Below are positions 25,330 through 33,674 of a DNA stretch of 64,000 nucleotides, in pieces. The stretch covers positions 124,001 to 188,000 of the forward strand of contig NZ_CAKLBU010000001.1 in NCBI RefSeq assembly GCF_920984735.1, written 5' to 3'. The stretch is from Pedobacter sp. Leaf250 (GTDB lineage: Bacteria; Bacteroidota; Bacteroidia; Sphingobacteriales; Sphingobacteriaceae). Every line of letters starts with the position of its first letter. Within the stretch, counting starts at the first letter, position 1. The notes under the pieces were generated by a model. That model searched no databases, was not told the origin of the DNA, and saw only the letters and a list, made by a program, of their open reading frames with translations. A program made the translations under genes and the position numbers.

Positions 25330-25788
25330 TTAGGCCGCGGCTGCAGCTCTTCTATTGTAGATTTGTTTAATAAATAGTCCAGCAATAATTAACAATCTAT
25401 TATCAGTATCAGCCATTATTGAGCCTACTCTGCTTTTGGCACTGTAAGTAATATTCACATTGTTGTTATTGGATAATATCCATTCTGATTTCCAAAAACT
25501 GGTCGATTTCCATTCATACTGTTCTCCAGATTCCATGTTAATTATAGCCTTAAATTTCCAGGCATCATATGTTATACTGCCAATAACCTGATCAGTTTTT
25601 CGGTTAATGATATTCGTTTTTGATTTCCAAAAGCCAACATTAGTAAAAAAATAATTTTCGTTTTCCAATGTGGTTTCTGCATCACTCTTCCAGGTAGCAA
25701 ATGTAATCGCACCTTTCTGTACACCATCAATAAACAATTCAAAATTCGAATTGTACCAATTGCTTTTCCAGGTAATAAACTTTGCCAT
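25330..25788 (-). CDS. Unknown beta-rich paralogue with Ala-rich tail
   Basis: The product has 152 residues, beginning MAKFITWKSNWYNSNFELFI. It aligns with the neighbouring 164-residue protein along most of its length: W.S.WYNSNF, FKAIINMESGEQYEW, LLIIAGLFIKQIYNR. There the two diverge. This copy ends in RRAAAAA instead of a TM helix. The many Trp-Lys-Ser motifs (TWKS, FWKS) suggest internal strand repeats. No signal peptide is present, so it is probably cytoplasmic or peripheral. The function is unknown. Confidence 0.6.
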   Translation of the reverse strand: MAKFITWKSNWYNSNFELFIDGVQKGAITFATWKSDAETTLENENYFFTNVGFWKSKTNIINRKTDQVIGSITYDAWKFKAIINMESGEQYEWKSTSFWKSEWILSNNNNVNITYSAKSRVGSIMADTDNRLLIIAGLFIKQIYNRRAAAAA

Positions 25789-25852
25789 TCAAATTATGTT
25801 TTACTTTAGATGATGGTTATGTAGAGTTGTTACATCAAAAAATTATTCATAA

Positions 25853-25881
25853 AAAAAGTGCCTACAGGGTAAGCACTTTTT
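25853..25881 (-). terminator. Terminator for the LOG/symporter unit
   Basis: AAAAAGTGC (25853-25861) and GCACTTTTT (25873-25881) form a 9-bp stem, with an inner TAC/GTA pairing near the loop. A-rich sequence to the left gives a T run on the minus strand. It lies between the end of the leftward gene at 26007 and the start of the leftward gene at 25788. The rest of 25789-26006 shows no gene. Confidence 0.7.
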
Positions 25882-26006
25882 ATAATTATCAAAATCTGGA
25901 TAAACCAAAAGGTAAAACCTTAAAATGTTGATCTAACTTTTTTGCCACTAAAATCCTGAAAATCTTATAATCCTAGTCAAAATCCTTTAATCCTGATCTA
26001 ATCCTA

Positions 26007-26714
26007 TTAAAAATTCGGTTTAAGTACATATTTATCGTAGAACCTGAAGATATGTTCTGCAGCTTCTTCAGCAGTATCAACCAAACGGAATAAGTTTAAA
26101 TCTTCTTCATGGATGTTGTGTTCTTTCTGCAACATTGTTCCCTTAATCCAATCAATTAATCCACTCCAATAATCTTTTCCTAATAACACAATTGGGAAAC
26201 GGGCAATTTTACCTGTTTGAATCAAAGTTAGTGCTTCGAAAAGTTCATCCATGGTACCAAAACCGCCTGGAAGAACCACAAAACCCTGACTATATTTCAT
26301 GAACATTACTTTGCGAACGAAGAAATAATCAAATTCCAATAATTTGTTGTGGTCGATATATTTATTGTGAAATTGCTCAAATGGCAATTCGATATTTAAG
26401 CCTACTGATTTACCACCATTGGTATGCGCACCTTTGTTTCCAGCTTCCATAATACCTGGTCCGCCACCCGTAATTACGCCATAACCACGGTCGGTTAACA
26501 ATTTACCACATTGTTCGGCCAATTGATAATATCTGTTAGTTTCTGCAGTACGGGCAGAGCCATAAATGGTAACACATGGACCGATTTTAGCCAATTTCTC
26601 AAAACCATCGACAAATTCGGCCATTATTTTAAAAATCTGCCAAGAATCTGTTACTTTAATTTCCTGCCAATCTTTATTTTCAAAAGCACTTCTAATTTTT
26701 TCTTCACTCGTCAT
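26007..26714 (-). CDS. LOG family / TIGR00730 Rossmann-fold protein
   Basis: This 235-residue protein carries GGGPGIMEA (83-91) and PGGFGTMDE (149-157), the two signature motifs of the LOG family. These enzymes release ribose 5-phosphate from cytokinin or other nucleotide monophosphates; earlier annotations called them lysine decarboxylases. The physiological substrate here is unknown. It is cytoplasmic. The gene follows the symporter gene on the same strand with an 18-nt gap and is probably co-transcribed. Confidence 0.9.
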   Translation of the reverse strand: MTSEEKIRSAFENKDWQEIKVTDSWQIFKIMAEFVDGFEKLAKIGPCVTIYGSARTAETNRYYQLAEQCGKLLTDRGYGVITGGGPGIMEAGNKGAHTNGGKSVGLNIELPFEQFHNKYIDHNKLLEFDYFFVRKVMFMKYSQGFVVLPGGFGTMDELFEALTLIQTGKIARFPIVLLGKDYWSGLIDWIKGTMLQKEHNIHEEDLNLFRLVDTAEEAAEHIFRFYDKYVLKPNF

Positions 26715-26732
26715 ATTTACTGTATTCTAATA

Positions 26733-28241
26733 TTAAAATTTGGTTTGCGCATCAGTTTTTTTGCTGATGAAAAGCAAGCCGATAAATGTGATTAAACCGT
26801 TAATTAAAATCAGTTCAACACTAAAAACATAACCACCCAATATTTCTTTGGAATAGCTTGAAAGCAAGTAACATAAAAAAGGCGATAAAATGCAAACTAT
26901 CGGCACTAATTTATCATGCAAACCTCGTTTTTTCACAAACAAACCAAAACTGTAAAGCCCCAAAAGTGGTCCGTAAGTGTAAGATGCGATGGTAAAAATT
27001 AAACTCACTACCGATGAACTATTAAAAGCGTTGATAACAATAATTACTAAAAACATTAAGATAGAAAATGCTACGTGAACAGTGTGGCGTTTTTTTACAG
27101 CATCTTTAGCATTAACATTTTCCGCTTTAGCCATACCTAAAAAGTCTACACAAAATGAGGTTGTTAATGCAGTAAGCGCCGAATCGGTTGTGGCAAAGGT
27201 TGCTGCCGTTAATCCCAACATAAATATAATTGCCGGTACAGCACCCAAATTATTCAAAGCAATTTCAGGAAACAATAAATCTGTTCGTGGTTTGCCTGTA
27301 ATGTGATCCAATGGAATATCGATGCCGTTTTTGGCAGCAAAAATGTACAATAGTGCACCAACACTTAAGAAGAAAACATTCAGAATAACGAATACACCTG
27401 TAAAAGTAAACATGTTTTTCTGCGCTTCTTTAATGGTGCTCATGCTTAGATTTTTCTGCATTAAATCCTGGTCTAAACCTGTCATGGCGATGGTGACGAA
27501 AATACCACCAATAAATTGCTTGCTGAAATACCATTTGTTGGTTAGGAAATCATCCCAGAAAAATATTTTGGAATAACTGCTATCTTTTATGGTTTCAAAT
27601 GCCTGTGGGATATTGAAGTTTAAGCTGTTGCAAATGAAATATATGGTTAGGAAAACTGATAAAACTAGGAAAAACGTTTGCAAGGTATCGGTAATGATAA
27701 TGGTTTTTAAACCTCCTTTAAATGTGTACGACCAAATTAAAGCCAACGAAATGAGAACAGTTAACCAAAATGGAACACCGTAGTTATCGAAAATGAAACG
27801 CTGTAGTACAATAACAACTAAATATAATCGGGTTGCCGAACCCAATGTTCTACTTAAAAGAAATATCGATGCTGCGGTTTTATAGCTGTAATGCCCCAAG
27901 CGTTGCTCAATGTAACTGTAAATAGAGGTCAACCTCATCCGGTAATAGAGTGGCAGCAGCACTGTACAAATAATAATAAACCCAACTGCATTCCCTAAAA
28001 CAAATTGAAAATATTGAAACTGGTTACCTGCTGGTGCACCAACCTCACCTGGTACTGAAATAAAAGTTACGCCCGAAAGTGCTGTACCAATCATCCCGAA
28101 TGCTACCAAATACCATTTTGAGTTTCTATTGGCAACGAAAAATGAATTGTTATCTGATGAATCTTTAGAGGTTACAAATGAGATGATAATCAGCAATAAA
28201 AAATAGCCGATTAAAAAACACAATAGGATGGTTGGCGACAT
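26733..28241 (-). CDS. Sodium:solute symporter (SSF family)
   Basis: The product has 502 residues with about 13 predicted TM helices, the family norm. SSF features include the N-terminal ILLCFLIGYFLLLIIISFVT helix, the AFGMIGTALSGVTFISVPGE segment and the conserved GLTAATFATTDSALTALTTS region near residue 350, whose Ser/Thr residues contribute to the Na2 site. The solute cannot be told from sequence. It lies in the inner membrane and is transcribed ahead of the LOG gene. Confidence 0.88.
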   Translation of the reverse strand: MSPTILLCFLIGYFLLLIIISFVTSKDSSDNNSFFVANRNSKWYLVAFGMIGTALSGVTFISVPGEVGAPAGNQFQYFQFVLGNAVGFIIICTVLLPLYYRMRLTSIYSYIEQRLGHYSYKTAASIFLLSRTLGSATRLYLVVIVLQRFIFDNYGVPFWLTVLISLALIWSYTFKGGLKTIIITDTLQTFFLVLSVFLTIYFICNSLNFNIPQAFETIKDSSYSKIFFWDDFLTNKWYFSKQFIGGIFVTIAMTGLDQDLMQKNLSMSTIKEAQKNMFTFTGVFVILNVFFLSVGALLYIFAAKNGIDIPLDHITGKPRTDLLFPEIALNNLGAVPAIIFMLGLTAATFATTDSALTALTTSFCVDFLGMAKAENVNAKDAVKKRHTVHVAFSILMFLVIIVINAFNSSSVVSLIFTIASYTYGPLLGLYSFGLFVKKRGLHDKLVPIVCILSPFLCYLLSSYSKEILGGYVFSVELILINGLITFIGLLFISKKTDAQTKF

Positions 28242-28557
28242 AGTTTTGTTTTAAGGTGTTAAATGTAAGAAATTACTTATTAGTAAAGAAGTTCATTGTT
28301 TCATTTGTCGGTAGCTCATTAGTTCATTAGTCATTAGTTCATTGGGTGCAGGTTCATTAGTTATTGGTTGCAAAGTTGATTGGTCCATTCGTTAAATATT
28401 CAACGGTTTATTCTTTCACAAGAATTTTAATTGACTGTATCTATTTTTTGCATCCAAACTAATGGCTAATGAACCAATGACTAATGAACTAATTACCTGA
28501 ACTAAAAAACCAAAGCACTAAAAAACCAAAGCACTAAAAAACCAAACAACTATTTCA
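28242..28557. repeat. Heptamer repeats plus a 16-bp tandem repeat
   Basis: No gene is seen. Near 28310-28350 lie TCATTAGTTCATTAG words, and near 28460-28495 their complements, CCAATGACTAATGAAC. ACTAAAAAACCAAAGC is then repeated at 28501-28516 and 28517-28532, with a partial third copy from 28533. The first two blocks can form a long stem. Confidence 0.7.
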
Positions 28558-28565
28558 TATTTTTG
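28558..28565 (+). promoter_or_regulatory. -7 box 4 nt before recR
   Basis: TATTTTTG matches TAnnTTTG and is followed by TAAC and ATG 28570, the same 4-nt spacing as at 23827 and 35402. No clear -33 box is seen, as the upstream DNA is the ACTAAAAAACC repeat. Confidence 0.55.
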
Positions 28566-28569
28566 TAAC

Positions 28570-29187
28570 ATGAATTTTTCATCCAAACTGCTTGAAGATG
28601 CAGTAAACGAATTCTCGAAATTACCAGGTGTAGGGCAAAAGACGGCGTTGAGATTAGTATTACATCTTTTAAATAAAGAACAGGAGGAGGTTAACCAGTT
28701 TGGAAATACGTTGATAAAACTGAAACAGCAGATTAAAAATTGCAGTATTTGTTATAACATTTCCGATCATACGGTTTGCGAAATTTGTACCTCACACAAG
28801 CGTGATAAAGAAACCATTTGCGTGGTAGAAGATACTCGAGATGTAATGGCGATTGAGAATACAGGTCAGTATTTTGGGGTTTACCATGTTTTGGGTGGAT
28901 TAATTTCTCCTATGGATGGCATAGGCCCTACAGATTTATATATTGATGGCTTAGTACAAAGGGTTTCAACTGGCGAAATTAAAGAAGTAATATTGGCACT
29001 AAGCCCAAATATGGAGGGTGACACCACACTTTTTTATCTCTACAAACGATTAAAAGATTTTAATGTTCCTGTAACTACGATTGCCAGAGGTATTGCTTTT
29101 GGTGGCGAGCTGGAATACACCGATGAAATTACCTTGGGTCGTTCGATAATTACCCGCGTGCCTTATGAAACTGCAATGATGAAATAG
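28570..29187 (+). CDS. recR: Recombination protein RecR
   Basis: The product has 205 residues, standard for RecR. It shows the helix-hairpin-helix [11 protein letters not shown] (18-28), a zinc site with Cys58, Cys61, Cys70 and Cys73, and a Toprim domain starting [14 protein letters not shown] (about 83-96). RecR works with RecF/RecO to load RecA on gapped DNA. It is cytoplasmic. It is expressed from its own promoter, probably without a leader. Confidence 0.96.
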   Translation: MNFSSKLLEDAVNEFSKLPGVGQKTALRLVLHLLNKEQEEVNQFGNTLIKLKQQIKNCSICYNISDHTVCEICTSHKRDKETICVVEDTRDVMAIENTGQYFGVYHVLGGLISPMDGIGPTDLYIDGLVQRVSTGEIKEVILALSPNMEGDTTLFYLYKRLKDFNVPVTTIARGIAFGGELEYTDEITLGRSIITRVPYETAMMK

Positions 29188-29258
29188 AGTAGGATTTCTA
29201 ATATTTAAGGATTTTCAAGATCATTAATAAAAACCAAACAACAAATTAACCAAAATAA

Positions 29259-29999
29259 ATGACAAAGCATTTTACGGTTTTCTTCACATTCTTGATCTTT
29301 GGTTTTGCGTTAAAAGCACAGGTAAAAATCCATTCCCATAACGATTATACCCATCAAAATCCTTTTTACGAAGCAGTAGAAAACAACACTTTTTCTATTG
29401 AAGCAGATGTTTTTTTAGTTGGCGATTCGTTAATGGTTGCGCATAGCAAGAGGGAAATTAAGTCAGGCAATACTTTGGAAAATCTTTACTTGAAGCCGAT
29501 TGCGGCTTTATCAAAAACGAATAAGTTTTACAGCTTTCAGCTGATGATTGACTTTAAAGATAGCTGGACATCCACTTATCCCATTCTACAAAAATCTTTG
29601 AAACCATATCAGAAATATTTTTTAAAAGGAAATAAAAAAGTTACCGTTGTCATTAGCGGCAACCGACCATCAGATTCCACCTTTCATAAGTATAAAGACA
29701 TAAGTTTTGATGGCTTGCCAAATGTGAATTATTCCGAAAAAGCTTTGAAAAAAGTAACAATGATTAGCGATAATTTTGCAAAATACTCTAGGTGGAAAGG
29801 TGTGGGCGAGATTTCCGAAGCAGACAAGCTGAAGTTAAAGCAGGTGATTGATCAGGCTCATGAAATTGGGAGACCTTTTCGCTTTTGGGGTGCTCCAGAT
29901 AATGAGGCTTGCTGGAAATTATTGCATGATTTAGGTGCCGATATCATTAATACCGACAAAGTTGCGGAGGCAACAAATTATTTTAAACCACTAAATTAG
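29259..29999 (+). CDS. PLC/GDPD-like exported phosphodiesterase
   Basis: The product has 246 residues, with a signal peptide (about 1-20, ending KAQ). The mature part begins with HSHNDYTHQNPFYEAVEN, a catalytic His motif of the PLC-like phosphodiesterase/GDPD superfamily. IEADVFLV (metal-binding Glu and Asp), MVAHSKRE, and a C-terminal FRFWGAPDNEACWKLLHDLG barrel segment follow. It likely acts in the periplasm on phosphodiesters; substrate unknown. It precedes an SDR gene by 50 nt. Confidence 0.8.
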   Translation: MTKHFTVFFTFLIFGFALKAQVKIHSHNDYTHQNPFYEAVENNTFSIEADVFLVGDSLMVAHSKREIKSGNTLENLYLKPIAALSKTNKFYSFQLMIDFKDSWTSTYPILQKSLKPYQKYFLKGNKKVTVVISGNRPSDSTFHKYKDISFDGLPNVNYSEKALKKVTMISDNFAKYSRWKGVGEISEADKLKLKQVIDQAHEIGRPFRFWGAPDNEACWKLLHDLGADIINTDKVAEATNYFKPLN

Positions 30000-30049
30000 T
30001 TTTTGAGAATGGGTATTAATACTTGATTCTCGCTACTTGATACTATAAA

Positions 30050-30868
30050 ATGAACTTAAAAGATAAAGTAATCATCATTACCGGCGCATCAAGCGGAATT
30101 GGAAAAGCCTGTGCTGAAGAGTTTGCTAAACGTGGTGCAAACTTGGTTTTGGCCGCTCGTCAGTATGTTACCCTTTGCGAAATCACGGCAGATTTAGAAA
30201 AAAAATATAATATCAGAGCAGTTGCTGTTCAGGCCGATGTGAGCAAAGAAGCAGATTGCGAACTGATTATTAAACAAACCTTGGTTTCTTTCCAGAAGAT
30301 TGATATTCTGGTGAACAACGCTGGTTTATCTATGCGGGCTTTATTTAATGATTTAGATTTATCAGTGATAAAAAACCTGATGGATGTTAACTTCTGGGGA
30401 ACAGTTTACTGTACAAAATATGCGTTGCCAGAAATTCTAAAAACTAAAGGAACAGTGGTTGGGATTTCTTCCATTGCAGGTTACCGAGGTTTGCCCGGAA
30501 GAACAGGTTACTCGGCATCTAAATTTGCGATGAATGGCTTTATGGAATCTTTACGTACTGAATTGCTAAAAACCGGTGTAAATGTTTTGGTTGCTTGTCC
30601 GGGATTTACCACTTCAAACATTCGCGTTGCGGCTTTGGCTAAAGATGGTATGGCTCATGGTGAAACCAGTATGGAAGAAGGAAAAATGATGACATCGGAA
30701 GAAGTAGCCAGTATTATTGCTAATGGCATTGAGAAACGCAAGCGTACATTAGTAATGACAGGGCAAGGGAAATTAGCCGTTTGGATGAATAAATTGTTTC
30801 CTGCTTTTGTAGATAAAAAGGTTTTTGATTTGTTTGCGAAAGAAAAGAATCCGCTGATAGAAAAGTAA
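30050..30868 (+). CDS. Short-chain dehydrogenase/reductase
   Basis: The product has 272 residues of classical SDR type. The cofactor loop is TGASSGIGKA (11-20), NNAG is at 89-92, and the catalytic set is Ser140 or 141 with Tyr154 and Lys158 in YSASK. A C-terminal extension (about 235-272) is longer than the minimal SDR. Acidic residues around the end of beta-2 are absent (AARQ), which favours NADP. The substrate is unknown. It is cytoplasmic. Confidence 0.9.
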   Translation: MNLKDKVIIITGASSGIGKACAEEFAKRGANLVLAARQYVTLCEITADLEKKYNIRAVAVQADVSKEADCELIIKQTLVSFQKIDILVNNAGLSMRALFNDLDLSVIKNLMDVNFWGTVYCTKYALPEILKTKGTVVGISSIAGYRGLPGRTGYSASKFAMNGFMESLRTELLKTGVNVLVACPGFTTSNIRVAALAKDGMAHGETSMEEGKMMTSEEVASIIANGIEKRKRTLVMTGQGKLAVWMNKLFPAFVDKKVFDLFAKEKNPLIEK

Positions 30869-31045
30869 AATGTAAGATGGAACAGGTAAAATGGAAAATG
30901 TAGATATATAATGGAATGAACTTTCAGCGAAAGTCAATAAGCATTTTCAGCCATCCTCCATTTTACATCATACATCTTCCATCCATAAAATCCACACTTA
31001 CAACAATTTCGTTTGTTACTATTGAATGGATAAACCATTTTGAAT

Positions 31046-31885
31046 ATGATAAAATACCTTGTTTTAGTAATGCTATTGTTTCAAACCATTTTATCTTCTG
31101 CACAAGTAAAAACAGCAAAAAACATTAATTATGCTGGCAATGCTGAAGAAAAGAATACACTGAATATCTACTATAAAAACGATTCTATAAAAAATAAACC
31201 AGTATTAATTTTCATTCACGGCGGTTCCTGGAGTAGCGGTAAAAAAGAAACCTATTGGTGGTTGGGTAGAAATTTCGCCAGGAAAGGCATTGTTACCGTA
31301 ATAATTAATTATCCCTTGGCTCCAAATGCTGAATATCAAAAAATGGCTAACGACTGTGCTTTGGCAGTAAAATGGGTAAAGGAAAACATATCTGATTATA
31401 GCGCTAGTCAAGAGAAAATCTTTGTAATGGGTCACTCGGCTGGTGCGCATTTGGTTGAATTAATTAACGCTGATCCAAAATATTTTCAGCATGCAGGAAT
31501 CAAAAATCCGATTAAGGGAATGATACTTAATGATCCATTCGGATTAGATATTTATGAATATTTAACCGAAGCTGAAAAAGATAATTACTATTACGATTTT
31601 TTAAGAACTTTTACTGATAAACCTGCAGTTTGGAAATTAGCCTCACCTTTGGATTATGTAAACAATATTAAAAACCCTCATTTGCTTTTTTATGGAAGCA
31701 AAACTTATGATGCCATAAAAATACAAACACCAAGATTGTACGAAAAGCTTAAAGCAAATAATATTCCTGTTGAGATAAAGGAAGTTAAAGGTAAAAGCCA
31801 CGTGCCAATGATTAGTCAGATGATATTTGGTGGAAATAATTTGTATAAAGATATTGTAGCGTTTATTAAGAAAACATCTTCTTAA
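31046..31885 (+). CDS. Exported alpha/beta hydrolase (esterase-like)
   Basis: I use ATG 31046, giving 279 residues; a TTG two codons upstream is possible. A signal peptide (MIKYLVLVMLLFQTILSSAQ) is followed by an alpha/beta hydrolase domain: oxyanion HGGSW (58-62), nucleophile elbow GHSAGAH with Ser131, Asp near YLTEAEK or later, and a C-terminal His in GKSHVPM. It resembles the carboxylesterase/BD-FAE group. It is likely periplasmic; substrate unknown. It converges with the PhnA gene. Confidence 0.83.
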   Translation: MIKYLVLVMLLFQTILSSAQVKTAKNINYAGNAEEKNTLNIYYKNDSIKNKPVLIFIHGGSWSSGKKETYWWLGRNFARKGIVTVIINYPLAPNAEYQKMANDCALAVKWVKENISDYSASQEKIFVMGHSAGAHLVELINADPKYFQHAGIKNPIKGMILNDPFGLDIYEYLTEAEKDNYYYDFLRTFTDKPAVWKLASPLDYVNNIKNPHLLFYGSKTYDAIKIQTPRLYEKLKANNIPVEIKEVKGKSHVPMISQMIFGGNNLYKDIVAFIKKTSS

Positions 31886-31911
31886 AGCACTTCATTATTT
31901 ATTTTAATGTC

Positions 31912-32490
31912 TTAACCTTTTCTTAAATATTTGGTTAGAATCACAATGGTTTGGCCTTCAACTTTACCTTCGATTTGTTCGGTATTGTCATGAACCAACC
32001 GGATGTTTTTAACCACTGTACCCAATTTAGCACTTAGCGTTGAGCCTTTAACATCGAGTGTTTTAACTAAAACTACAGTATCGCCTTCGTATAAACGGGT
32101 GCCGTTGCTATCCTGATGAAATTCTACCGTTCCATCTAATTCATGATCGCCAGTTTTTTTTGCCCACTCCAAAGTTTCATCTTCCAGGTATAAAATATCC
32201 AGACTATCTGATGCCCAACCTTCATTTCTTAACCGGCTTAGCATTCGCCAGGCCACCACTTGCACAGGTGCAAATTCCGACCACATCGTTTCATTTAAAA
32301 TTTTCCAATGGCTGGTATCAAGTTGCTCTGTTTTTTCAATTTGATCTAAGCAAGTTTTACAAATTAAGATGCTATTATCGCTATTGGCATTGCTGGTTGG
32401 CGGAACTTCATAAATGCTTAAATGGTTTTCTGAATTGCATAATTCGCATTTGTTGCCTGATCTTGTTTGTAATTGTTGTGCTAAAGACAT
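31912..32490 (-). CDS. PhnA family zinc-ribbon protein
   Basis: This 192-residue protein has an N-terminal zinc ribbon with Cys15, Cys18, Cys44 and Cys47, and a C-terminal SH3-like PhnA domain (about 118-192) with TRLYEGDTVVLVKTLDVKGS. A middle helical part gives WSEFAPVQVVAWRMLSRL. E. coli PhnA-type proteins are not needed for phosphonate use, and their function is unclear. It is cytoplasmic and stands alone. Confidence 0.85.
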   Translation of the reverse strand: MSLAQQLQTRSGNKCELCNSENHLSIYEVPPTSNANSDNSILICKTCLDQIEKTEQLDTSHWKILNETMWSEFAPVQVVAWRMLSRLRNEGWASDSLDILYLEDETLEWAKKTGDHELDGTVEFHQDSNGTRLYEGDTVVLVKTLDVKGSTLSAKLGTVVKNIRLVHDNTEQIEGKVEGQTIVILTKYLRKG

Positions 32491-32645
32491 ATTGATTGCT
32501 TGATTTTTGGCGAATGTAATAAAACTATTCAGAATGGATTGTTCGGTTTGGAAAGTATAATTTTCCGCAGATTAAAATGATCTACGCAGATAATTAGGTT
32601 CTCTGCGCAATCTGCTAAATCAGCGGGAGCAAAATAACGTCTTAA
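32491..32645. other. Intergenic stretch with dispersed-repeat-like text
   Basis: The last part reads CTGCGCAATCTGCTAAATC AGCGGGA, a wording I recall as common between genes of Bacteroidota. It lies downstream of the leftward CtlX-like gene's neighbour. No gene or clear terminator is seen. Confidence 0.3.
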
Positions 32646-33557
32646 TTACTTCACAGGCAAATGGATCTCCGCCAACATGCATCTTGCACTGCCACCGCCA
32701 TTTTTTTCAATGGTGTAAATTGGCGCATAAATAATCCTTGCATATTTTTCTAGCAAACTAATTTGATTTTGTGTTAATGATAGAAAAGCTTGCTCCGACA
32801 TCACCAATAAACTTTCTCCACCTTGATTAGCAACCTGCAGCATATTGCCAGCAAAGTGGTTCATCTGCTCAAAGCTTATGGTGATGATTTCCTTACCAGT
32901 TGATAAGAGTACTTTTCTTACAAAATCGCGTTCGTGCAAATTTGGAATAGAATCAAGACAAATGACAGCAAAATGATCTCCGATACACATCATAACATTG
33001 GTATGATAGATTGGGAAACCACTAGAATCAACCGAATTAAATATAACTGATTTATATCCAGCTAACTGACAAAAATTATTAAATGCCTCCACCTCGGTAC
33101 GGATGCTTAAGCAAGCGTAAGCAATTTTATTTACACGATCCAGAACCATGCTTCCTGTGCCTTCAAGAAAAATATCAGCAGTTTCGTAAAAGCTTAAATC
33201 GCTGATATAATTTAGCTCAAATTTTTCTGCAAGTTCATCTAAAATTTCTCTTCTACGCTCTAATCTGCGGTTTTCGGAAAACATTGGATATAGAAAAACA
33301 GAACCATCTTCATGAAAGGAAATCCAGTTATTTGGGAATATAGAATCAGGTGTTTCGGGCTGTAAAGTATCATCTACAACTTTAACATCTACACCGTTTT
33401 TCCGCAAAAGATCAACAAAACCATCAAACTCTTTCAAAGCCTGGCTCTGTACATCGCTTTCTTCAGAAGCTACTTGAAATTTATTGTTACCGGCGGTTTG
33501 CTCGTTGAATTTAAAATCAACCGGGCGAATCATAAGGAGGTGGTGGGTAGTTTGCAT
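32646..33557 (-). CDS. CtlX-like citrulline hydrolase
   Basis: I start at the ATG at 33557, giving 303 residues beginning MQTTHHLLMIRPVDFKFNEQ. An ATG nine codons upstream exists, but those codons are made of the ATGACC/ATGAAC repeat and look fortuitous. The protein is a guanidino-group-modifying hydrolase of the CtlX type, with PNNWISFH (Asn/Asp), FLEGTGSMVLDRV (Glu), YHTNVMMCIG (His) and catalytic Cys in GGGSARCMLAEIHL. CtlX converts citrulline to ornithine with CO2 and ammonia. It lies beside an arginine deiminase-like gene, so the pair could run arginine to ornithine. Confidence 0.83.
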   Translation of the reverse strand: MQTTHHLLMIRPVDFKFNEQTAGNNKFQVASEESDVQSQALKEFDGFVDLLRKNGVDVKVVDDTLQPETPDSIFPNNWISFHEDGSVFLYPMFSENRRLERRREILDELAEKFELNYISDLSFYETADIFLEGTGSMVLDRVNKIAYACLSIRTEVEAFNNFCQLAGYKSVIFNSVDSSGFPIYHTNVMMCIGDHFAVICLDSIPNLHERDFVRKVLLSTGKEIITISFEQMNHFAGNMLQVANQGGESLLVMSEQAFLSLTQNQISLLEKYARIIYAPIYTIEKNGGGSARCMLAEIHLPVK

Positions 33558-33674
33558 GCTTTGGTTCAATAGTTCATTGGTCATTTGTTCATTATTTTCA
33601 ATAGCCTACTAACTCATTGCGCCCACGGATTTAACCGCCATAACTAATGAACTAATATGCCAATGACTAATGAA
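33558..33674. repeat. TAATGAAC heptamer repeats between arginine genes
   Basis: GGTTCAATAGTTCATTGGTCATTTG (from 33562) and CTAATATGCCAATGACTAATGAAC (from 33651) flank a gap without a gene. The first block overlaps the alternative upstream start of the CtlX-like gene, the second the end of the deiminase gene. Confidence 0.65.
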
